From assembly GCA_947585965.1 (NCBI GenBank), contig CANPXK010000006.1, positions 1 through 58,865 of the forward strand: a stretch of 58,865 nt of DNA, read 5' to 3'. This document shows positions 53,219 to 58,865 of this stretch, in pieces. The stretch's first letter is position 1. Every line of letters starts with the position of its first letter. Made by a program: the position numbers and the translations under genes. Below the pieces are notes generated by a model. That model did not search any database, was not told the DNA's origin, and saw only the letters and a program-made list of their open reading frames with translations. This DNA is from an uncultured Clostridia bacterium (GTDB lineage: Bacteria > Bacillota > Clostridia > Oscillospirales > Acutalibacteraceae).

Positions 53219-54520
53219 TCAGATAATTTCACCCTCATTACCGTTTCCGAAATTTATCTTGAGTCCTCTGCCAAGCCTTATGACCTGATCCCTGTCGTAT
53301 GGCTTCGTTGTTCCGTTTGGAAGTATTGCTGTCCATACATTATCGGACATATTCCTTAAACCGAGTATCGACGGGTCACTGCGGCTTGTTATAAAACCTC
53401 CTGTGACAGACCTGAAGTCGTCACTGTCGTAAACCGTATGACAGGCAAAAAGCTCCTTACCCGGTGCGGCAGCAACCCTGTATTTTTTCACTCTGAGCAG
53501 CGGCGGTCTTTTTATACTCTGACCGCAATTGATACATCTGCACGACCCTGCCTCTATATCCGCAAACGTTTCACCCTTGCATACAGGACACGAAATCAGT
53601 ACATCTCTCAGGGCGGTAAAAATCTCCTGCCATTTTTTCTCCTGAACTCTATGCTCCGTATCGGCACCTGTCATTGATTCCATGCTAAACGCCTCGGTGA
53701 ATGTTTCCCTTATAAATTCGGGATATACAGGCCAGAATTTTATTTCATTGACATGAACGCCCCTGACCGGTCTGTTTATATCATTCCCCGGATCCCATAC
53801 AAAAACAGGCTCTGTTCCGTAAAATTTACGCTCATGTTCTTCCGTAAGACAAGGACACATGGTCTTCTTTCCCTCAAGCGGATGATTCAAAAACAGAAGC
53901 ATATACAACACAACCGCAAGCGAAAAACGGTCGGTATGTATATCGGGTCTTTTTTTGCCCACAACTACCTCGGGCGCCATATATCTGCATTTTCCCGCAA
54001 TTCCTAAATTCTCTCCGTATGGTGCGACATTATCATTATCGCATATGAGAACATCGCCTGTCTTGGGATTTACAAAGAAATTTCCGTCATTAAGATCCTG
54101 ATAGCTGAAGCCTCTGCGGTGAAGTTCACGGAATCCGTTGGTTATACATAAAGCAGCATTAATAACCGCATCAATGCTTAAAAATCTTACTTTTGCAAGA
54201 AGAAAGAGGGAGAAATCCTTATACTCAGGCGGTCTCAGTTCCATAAGATATCCGAAGCTGCCATCGAATTGTTCCGTTATCTCAATAGGCCACAGAAACG
54301 CACCCGTGGGAGCACCCTGCTTAATATTATTCTGAATATTCCTATAAAACTTATCGGGATCACTGAGCTTATTTCTAAAATACCATTTCAAAGCAAGCTG
54401 TCTTCCGTTATAGCTTACTCTATAAACCAAACCCTGTCCGCCCTCTCCGAGCTTCTGCAATATTTCAAGTTCTCCCCCGGATGCTGTTCTTATTCTCTGA
54501 CCTCTCTGAAATTCCTTCAA
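53219..54520 (-). CDS. Ser/Thr protein kinase with zinc ribbon and FHA-like tail
   Basis: A 433-residue kinase. Motifs: Gly-loop GEGGQGLVYRV (about 25-35), lysine 45 in LALKWYF, catalytic loop SYQDLNDGNF (usual HRD replaced by YQD, Asp kept) and metal motif CDNDNVAP in place of DFG. The kinase part ends near 300. A CPVC/CINC zinc ribbon follows, then about 90 residues (RVAAAPGKELFACHTV...VIRLGRGLKINFG) that look FHA-like. The TTG at 54520 has GAGG 8 bases before it. It is expected to phosphorylate Ter partners and be reversed by the PP2C protein. Confidence 0.9.
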   Translation of the reverse strand: MKEFQRGQRIRTASGGELEILQKLGEGGQGLVYRVSYNGRQLALKWYFRNKLSDPDKFYRNIQNNIKQGAPTGAFLWPIEITEQFDGSFGYLMELRPPEYKDFSLFLLAKVRFLSIDAVINAALCITNGFRELHRRGFSYQDLNDGNFFVNPKTGDVLICDNDNVAPYGENLGIAGKCRYMAPEVVVGKKRPDIHTDRFSLAVVLYMLLFLNHPLEGKKTMCPCLTEEHERKFYGTEPVFVWDPGNDINRPVRGVHVNEIKFWPVYPEFIRETFTEAFSMESMTGADTEHRVQEKKWQEIFTALRDVLISCPVCKGETFADIEAGSCRCINCGQSIKRPPLLRVKKYRVAAAPGKELFACHTVYDSDDFRSVTGGFITSRSDPSILGLRNMSDNVWTAILPNGTTKPYDRDQVIRLGRGLKINFGNGNEGEII

Positions 54521-54550
54521 GCACCCCACCTCTTTTCCGCATAAAGCCGT

Positions 54551-55135
54551 TTACACATTACCGCCAAAGGAACGGACAATAGCCTCCAGACCGCCCTGAT
54601 ATCCGCCTGCAATCGCATTAAATCTCCACTGACCGTTCTTATTGTATATTTCGGCAACTACCAATGCCGTTTCAATCGAAAACTCTTCCTCAAGATCAAA
54701 TTTGAGGACAGTTTCTCCTACCGTATCAAATTCATCCGCAAGCTTCGCAATTCTTATATATGCATTGGAAACCTGTCCGAAATTCTGTCCGCGTTCCGCA
54801 GCTTCATAAATCGTTACACATATCGCAATTCTCTTTATATCATCCGGTATCTTTGTGAAATCAATCATTATGACCTCATCATCTCCCTCGCCCTCACCGG
54901 TGAGGTTATCTCCCGTATGAATAACGGCATCGTTCCTGCTCCTGAGATTATTATAAAAAATAAAATCCTCATCTCTCTGAAGCTTTCCGTTTTCTCCGAG
55001 AAGAAATACCGAAGCGTCAAGGTCGAAATCATATCCGCCGTCATAGCGGTTCGTATCCCATCCGAGACCTACCAAAGCGTGTGTCAGATTATTATCCAAA
55101 GATACCTTTTGTCCCTTTACCAAACTGATTGCCAT
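54551..55135 (-). CDS. terD: TerD-family calcium-binding stress protein 1
   Basis: A 194-residue TerD/TerE-type protein: SLVKGQKVSLDNNL, ALVGLGWDTNRYDG, the acidic sites DFDLDASVFLL and DNLTGEGEGDDEVIMID, and NKNGQWRFNAIAGGYQGGL at the end. TerD proteins bind calcium and are linked to resistance to tellurite, phage and other stress. Normal length; ATG behind AAGGAGG. The sequence is closer to classical TerD/TerE than the second copy. Confidence 0.96.
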   Translation of the reverse strand: MAISLVKGQKVSLDNNLTHALVGLGWDTNRYDGGYDFDLDASVFLLGENGKLQRDEDFIFYNNLRSRNDAVIHTGDNLTGEGEGDDEVIMIDFTKIPDDIKRIAICVTIYEAAERGQNFGQVSNAYIRIAKLADEFDTVGETVLKFDLEEEFSIETALVVAEIYNKNGQWRFNAIAGGYQGGLEAIVRSFGGNV

Positions 55136-55186
55136 TTTATTGTCCTCCTTATATTTTATATTGGGTTTATAATGCTGCAGCTTTAT

Positions 55187-55792
55187 TTATCTGTACAGCT
55201 GAACCATGTTTTCCAGTCGGCTTGCCTCACGTACGGGCTGACCTATGGCATTAAATTTCCATTCGCCGTTTTTTCTGTATATCTCTCCGACAACAAGACC
55301 TGTCATATTATCATAGTTGCTTGACAGATCATAGCGGCAGATCTCAACATTATTATCCATATTAACAAGACGTATGAATGCGTTTCTTATCATCCCGAAA
55401 TGCTGATGTCTGACAGTTGCATCATATATATTTACAACAAAGACTATTTTGTCAATATTCTGAGGCACCTGACTGAGATTCACCATAATCTGCTCATCGT
55501 CACCCTCGCCCGCACCTGTCAGGTTATCTCCCTGATGCACAATAGCTCCGCTGCTGTGTCTGAGACTTCCGAAGAAAACGCAATAGTCTTCAAACCTGCC
55601 TCCGATAACCTTGCCGTTTGCTCCGCATAGGATAGCTGATGCATCACAGTCGATATCCTCCTGCTTTTTTGCAAAAAATCCACCCCTTTGCTGTACCTCA
55701 TCCCAGCCGAGTCCGACCATAACCCTTCTCAGACCCTGTCCGCCGCCTTTTGTAAGGTCAATTTTCTGACCCTTTTGTAAACTTATACTCAT
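55187..55792 (-). CDS. TerD-family calcium-binding stress protein 2
   Basis: A 201-residue TerD-family protein with an insert after the first strand pair (QRGGFFAKKQEDIDCDASA) and the conserved DNLTGAGEGDDEQIMVNL site. It differs from copy 1 in having a Gly-rich GGGQGLRRV start and the end VREASRLENMVQLYR. The layout resembles TerD-family forms sometimes called TerA/TerF-like in Clostridia. It follows the small membrane protein by 24 bases and precedes TerD 1 by 51 bases. Confidence 0.94.
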   Translation of the reverse strand: MSISLQKGQKIDLTKGGGQGLRRVMVGLGWDEVQQRGGFFAKKQEDIDCDASAILCGANGKVIGGRFEDYCVFFGSLRHSSGAIVHQGDNLTGAGEGDDEQIMVNLSQVPQNIDKIVFVVNIYDATVRHQHFGMIRNAFIRLVNMDNNVEICRYDLSSNYDNMTGLVVGEIYRKNGEWKFNAIGQPVREASRLENMVQLYR

Positions 55793-55816
55793 TATTATCT
55801 CCTCCCGACATATTTT

Positions 55817-56044
55817 CTACTCATTTTCCTCAGTATCAAATGTGTTATCTTTGCTGAAATAACAACACCAACATATCGTATCATAGATAGTAAGGATAAT
55901 CGACAAGATAAACAGAAACAGCAGCCGGTCATATCTCTCACTTAAAATATCCAAAACTGTCCAACCGACCGGATCTAATGATATTATAAGACCTAAAAGC
56001 GGCACTGCAAGAGAGTACGGTTTCTTTTCATTGCTAACTATCAT
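55817..56044 (-). CDS. Small membrane protein leading the Ter operon
   Basis: A 75-residue protein with two hydrophobic segments (PYSLAVPLLGLIISLDP, about 8-24, and LLFLFILSIILTIYDTICWC, about 41-60) and an acidic end (DNTFDTEENE). I do not recognise it. An AGGAGAAG site lies 6 bases before the ATG. It is the first gene after the operon promoter and ends 24 bases before terD-family copy 2, so it is cotranscribed. It might place the Ter proteins at the membrane; that is inference. Confidence 0.7.
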   Translation of the reverse strand: MIVSNEKKPYSLAVPLLGLIISLDPVGWTVLDILSERYDRLLFLFILSIILTIYDTICWCCYFSKDNTFDTEENE

Positions 56045-56168
56045 TTTTTACTTCTCCTTTTTTTCAACATACCGTAGACACAAAAATTAAACATTAGTAT
56101 TGATTAATTATTATCCACCTTACTGCATAAGCGCATCATTTAAAAATCATATTTCAAGTAACAAATAC

Positions 56169-56197
56169 ATTTTACACCTTGCATTATAATTTGTCAA
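56169..56197 (-). promoter_or_regulatory. Sigma-A-type promoter of the Ter operon
   Basis: On the minus strand TTGACA (56197-56192), a 17-base spacer and TAAAAT (56174-56169). The first gene starts 125 bases downstream. This is the only strong promoter seen before the 14-gene run ending at 42792. Confidence 0.75.
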
Positions 56198-56303
56198 TAT
56201 GTACCAAAACATTTTACGAATGATTGGCAGATTATATCGTTTTCGACACTTTACAATATAAAAAGATGCCCCATATTAATAGGGACACCTCCTTAAGATT
56301 ATA

Positions 56304-56954
56304 TCAATCTTTCACTTTACCATGCTTATTACGTACTTCGGCGAATATATCTCCGCTTTTCCTTATAAGAATAAGTGCCATAAGATATACTGCCGTAAGC
56401 AGGAGTGTAAAATTATACTTTGACCTGAACAAAACGAGAAAACCAAGACAGCCTGTCGGAATAAGTATTATAAATGAAATAACATCAAGCACTGCCATTG
56501 CCATTTTTATATCCATTTTTTCACACAAAAGCAGAAATACCGCCTGACCCCCATCAAGCGAATCAACAGGCAGACTGTTAAATACTGCCAATGTCATATT
56601 TGCCGCAAGCAGGTTCTCAAAAAAAGCACATGGAAAAAGCTTATTCAGCACATAGGACAAAATCGCGGCTGCAATATTGACCGTCACCCCGGCAAGAATA
56701 ACCGCAAGTTCCTTTTTCAGACTTCTGAGCGGTTTATTTCTGTCTATTATTGCAATATCAAAGAGAGTAAGCTTTATTTTTTTCGGAAAAGAACCATATC
56801 TCCACAGTGCAATAAGATGACCCGCTTCATGCATAATTGCGGCAATGAAGCATATTGTAACAGACATCGAGCTGTCGCATATTATAACTGCCGTCATTGC
56901 CGCAACAAGAGGAAAACTTAATTCTATTGTGAGTGTTCCTATTTTTATATGCAT
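56304..56954 (-). CDS. M50 site-2 protease (SpoIVFB-like)
   Basis: A 216-residue membrane metalloprotease. The active site motif is IMHEAGHLIAL (HExxH in the second helix) and the second is NSLPVDSLDGGQ with the zinc aspartate. About six helices can be drawn. Size and arrangement match SpoIVFB, which cleaves pro-sigma-K in sporulating Firmicutes; other site-2 proteases of this size exist. It lies 6 bases after an M23 membrane peptidase gene, the SpoIVFA-SpoIVFB gene order. A SpoIVFB role is likely but not proved. Confidence 0.86.
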   Translation of the reverse strand: MHIKIGTLTIELSFPLVAAMTAVIICDSSMSVTICFIAAIMHEAGHLIALWRYGSFPKKIKLTLFDIAIIDRNKPLRSLKKELAVILAGVTVNIAAAILSYVLNKLFPCAFFENLLAANMTLAVFNSLPVDSLDGGQAVFLLLCEKMDIKMAMAVLDVISFIILIPTGCLGFLVLFRSKYNFTLLLTAVYLMALILIRKSGDIFAEVRNKHGKVKD

Positions 56955-56960
56955 GGGACA

Positions 56961-57713
56961 TCACTCAACTCCTGCTTTCGGATAGCTGAGAAGCTTTGAC
57001 GGATCAATATTTTTTCCGTCTATAAGCACCTCAAAATGAAGATGATTGCCTTCCGCATCCCCTGTTGCCCCGACAAGTGCTATTTTATCTCCCGCTTTAA
57101 TCTTAGCTCCCTTTTTCACAAGAAGCTTTGAACAGTGGGCATATAGTGTTTTAACCTTATCGGCATGGGAAATCACTATATAGTTGCCATAGGAGGGATC
57201 CTCTTTGGAAATCGTAACCGTTCCGTCAAATGCGGCATAAATTTCCGTTCCCTTATCCGCTCCGAGGTCTATACCCTTATGGTTTTGCTCCTCACCGTTA
57301 AGATCTCTTGAACCGAAGCCCGAAGTAATTACCGATTCCTTGAGCGGCTCAGTTATATTTTTCCTGAGCTTTTGCGTTATATCCTCATTCTCCTTTATTT
57401 CAATATCGGGCGTTGGTGTACTGGTTTCCTTAAGCTTTATATTATCGTTATAAGGAATTGTACCGTCCGCCGTATTTATAAAAACAGAATTATTGTAGTT
57501 ATCATAAAACCATGTTGCTGCCTGACTGTGTACCGTTCCGCCGATAAGCTTTATTACAAGAGCCGCAATCACTATAATGGCACTGGCAATAAGCTGAATT
57601 ATAATCAGCAGCATACTATTGCCCCGAACAACCGGTTTTTTTACTTCCTCTCCGTTGTATTCCTCACTCTCATTTTCCTCCGTATCCTGCATTTCATCAT
57701 CGGCATATCCCAT
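56961..57713 (-). CDS. Membrane-anchored M23 (LytM) peptidase, SpoIVFA-like
   Basis: A 250-residue protein: acidic cytoplasmic start, a helix at about 33-56 (MLLIIIQLIASAIIVIAALV), a linker to residue 125, and a LytM domain with ITSGFGSRD, the zinc His/Asp of NHKGIDLGAD and the HLHFEV motif. All zinc ligands are in place, so it may be active, unlike strictly regulatory SpoIVFA forms. It heads a two-gene operon with the M50 protease. It probably belongs to sporulation or to cell-wall work at the membrane. Confidence 0.88.
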   Translation of the reverse strand: MGYADDEMQDTEENESEEYNGEEVKKPVVRGNSMLLIIIQLIASAIIVIAALVIKLIGGTVHSQAATWFYDNYNNSVFINTADGTIPYNDNIKLKETSTPTPDIEIKENEDITQKLRKNITEPLKESVITSGFGSRDLNGEEQNHKGIDLGADKGTEIYAAFDGTVTISKEDPSYGNYIVISHADKVKTLYAHCSKLLVKKGAKIKAGDKIALVGATGDAEGNHLHFEVLIDGKNIDPSKLLSYPKAGVE

Positions 57714-57775
57714 TACAATTCCCCCATTCCGTTTTGTAATGTATATGCCGTATTATATAAAAAATATCCCCTTAC

Positions 57776-57810
57776 AAAAACAGATATGACCCCGAAGCAT
57801 CACCGGAGTC
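57776..57810 (-). terminator. Weak terminator downstream of the histidine kinase
   Basis: On the minus strand GACTCCG (57810-57804) pairs with CGGGGTC (57794-57788) with one G-T pair, followed after seven bases by five T. Confidence 0.4.
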
Positions 57811-57820
57811 ATTCTTGGAT

Positions 57821-57958
57821 TTATGCATATAAATTATAGCCCTGATTATATTCACCACATATTTTACATCCGAAACAGGATAACAATGAATTACATTTTC
57901 TACACCGAGGGAACCCGCATTTTACAGGATCCTCTGCATTATATAATAGGTTATCAGC
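57821..57958 (-). other. Cysteine-rich open frame without start codon
   Basis: Directly after the histidine kinase gene an open stretch encodes a block with six cysteines in 22 residues: CGFPRCRKCNSLLSCFGCKI plus C, and ends GEYNQGYNLYA. The spacing is C-x4-C-x2-C-x5-C-x2-C-x2-C. An in-frame stop just upstream and the absence of ATG, GTG or TTG before the cysteines argue against translation as it stands. It may be a relic of a zinc-binding domain, or be read by a frameshift from the kinase gene. Confidence 0.35.
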
Positions 57959-57962
57959 TTAA

Positions 57963-58862
57963 TCAAGGGATAGGAAAAATTACATGAATACTCAGCTTTC
58001 CGTTTTGGTAATCCGCCGATATTGTTCCTCCCATCTGTCCGACCAATGCTCTCGCAATGGAAAGTCCGAGTCCTGTGGAATTTCTTGCCGCCTCAACGGT
58101 ATAAAATCTGTCAAACAGCCTTCCGACCTGTACCTCACTTATGTCGGCGGCTGTATTGGTAAAAATAACCTCACCGGCTTCCGTTAGGCGGATTTCAAGA
58201 TCTCCGTCACTGTATTTTATTGCATTGTTAATCAGATTGGAAAATATCCGTGTTAGTGATGAACGATTAAGATTTCTCACTACCTTTTGTTCGGGAATGT
58301 AAATATCAGGTACTATTCCTTTTTCGCTCAGGGAAGTATAAAATGCCGCTATGCTTTCTTCGAGTATATCTCCGATTGATAAATCCTCCCTATCCTTTGC
58401 AGCCTCATTTTCAGATGTCAGAATTACAGAATATCTGAAAAGCTCCTCCGTAAGCTCAATGAGGATATTTGACCTGTTTCTGATTATCATAAGATATCTT
58501 TCGGCATTTTCGCTTTTATCCTCCTGCTCAAGCAAATCAAGATATCCGCATATTGCGGTCAGAGGGGTTCTGAGGTCATGGGAAATGTTGGTAACAGCAT
58601 TTTTCAGTTCGTTGTCGCCGAGTCTATAATGATTGCGCAGTGTACGCAGCCTGCGAAGCTCAAGATTAATACTACTCGCAAGCTTTCGCATATATTTATC
58701 TCTGCCGGAAATATCAATAAGTGTATTGGTATCGGTCGTGAGCCTGTCGGAAAAGGCAATGCATATTTCCTTGCAGGATATGTGCATAATGTGTATCTTT
58801 ACAAGAAGGATTATAATTATTACAGCCATTATACAGACTGATACCCATAACCATATTTCCAT
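57963..58862 (-). CDS. Sensor histidine kinase
   Basis: A 299-residue kinase with one N-terminal helix (about 5-24), a HAMP-like linker, a dimerisation/phosphoacceptor helix with His95 in NISHDLRTPLTAICGYLDLL and an ATP-binding domain (NLINNAIKYSDGD, FDRFYT, STGLGLSIARALV). It has almost no extracellular loop, so it would sense a membrane or cytoplasmic signal or a partner. It begins 3 bases from the window edge; its response regulator is probably just outside. The ATG at 58862 has no visible ribosome site because the sequence ends there. Confidence 0.92.
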   Translation of the reverse strand: MEIWLWVSVCIMAVIIIILLVKIHIMHISCKEICIAFSDRLTTDTNTLIDISGRDKYMRKLASSINLELRRLRTLRNHYRLGDNELKNAVTNISHDLRTPLTAICGYLDLLEQEDKSENAERYLMIIRNRSNILIELTEELFRYSVILTSENEAAKDREDLSIGDILEESIAAFYTSLSEKGIVPDIYIPEQKVVRNLNRSSLTRIFSNLINNAIKYSDGDLEIRLTEAGEVIFTNTAADISEVQVGRLFDRFYTVEAARNSTGLGLSIARALVGQMGGTISADYQNGKLSIHVIFPIP

Positions 58863-58865
58863 AAA

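Noticed and set aside
42792-56044. The Ter operon considered as a prophage or conjugative element
   Set aside because: No integrase, terminase, capsid, relaxase or attachment-like repeat in or beside it. All genes fit known Ter-system families or their additions.

Overview
The window looks like chromosome of an anaerobic Clostridia-class Firmicute, most like Ruminococcus or another Oscillospiraceae. The pointers are a SCIFF (six-cysteine) precursor peptide next to a TIGR04086 membrane protein, yajC and tgt; a dgt-dnaG-rpoD macromolecular-synthesis cluster; sporulation-type genes (spoVAC, a SpoIVFA/SpoIVFB-like pair); a type-2 pyrF; and many TTG/GTG starts behind strong GGAGG sites. No rRNA, tRNA, CRISPR array or intact transposase was seen. 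Genus-level placement is inference.

Layout. 0-12 kb (minus strand): SCIFF precursor, TIGR04086, yajC, tgt, a DUF2185-like protein, M24 peptidase, aroQ, DUF6572, yqeG, rpsU, then three tandem sigma-70 genes (two full RpoD-type sigmas flanking a degenerate one without region 4), dnaG and dgt. 12-18 kb: a MutS-like ATPase facing an OGG1-type glycosylase, remnants of a SLOG-type gene, two small XRE regulators and a sugar O-acetyltransferase. 16.9-18.1 kb is a block of interspersed repeats. 18-25 kb (plus): a 1337-residue acidic repeat protein leads a pyrC-pyrF-degV run. 25-32 kb: a VanY-like protein that has lost zinc ligands, repeat block B, nadA, a flavin reductase-rubredoxin fusion, orphan spoVAC, and cysteine desulfurase plus thiI. 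32-35 kb: a class B sortase built into an 896-residue protein, followed by a membrane protein that resembles the sortase's own cytoplasmic domain. 35.3-36.1 kb is repeat block C. 36-41 kb (minus): five envelope-type genes (two DUF3592-like, a transglutaminase, an acidic 25-residue-repeat protein, a zinc-ribbon membrane protein). 41-42.7 kb: DUF3343 plus a class V aminotransferase. 42.8-56.2 kb (minus): one 14-gene tellurium-resistance-type (Ter) stress operon. 56.3-58.9 kb: an M50 protease/M23 peptidase pair and a sensor histidine kinase at the edge.

How genes work together. The Ter operon reads from a near-consensus promoter (56169-56197) through a small membrane protein, two TerD proteins and a kinase/TerY-VWA/PP2C phospho-switch. 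After an apparent internal terminator it continues through a cytosolic BspA-type LRR protein, a transglutaminase, and a biosynthetic module (ATP-grasp, AIM24-like, HAD, CitE-like lyase, two phosphoribosyltransferase-type proteins). Ter systems that combine these elements are known from comparative genomics. The LRR protein, the cytosolic transglutaminase, the leader membrane protein and the attenuator are the parts I cannot match to a described arrangement.

The most unusual non-coding content is a three-module mosaic repeat family (called alpha, beta and gamma here) in blocks A-C. Its hairpins are kept by compensatory changes, gamma is an 89-bp portable bidirectional terminator, and alpha copies abut the 3' ends of three unrelated genes and now encode their C-termini. 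The most unusual proteins are the sortase with a CinA/MoCF-like cytoplasmic domain, the triple sigma locus and the VanY-like pseudoenzyme. All calls come from reading the sequence; no database search was run.
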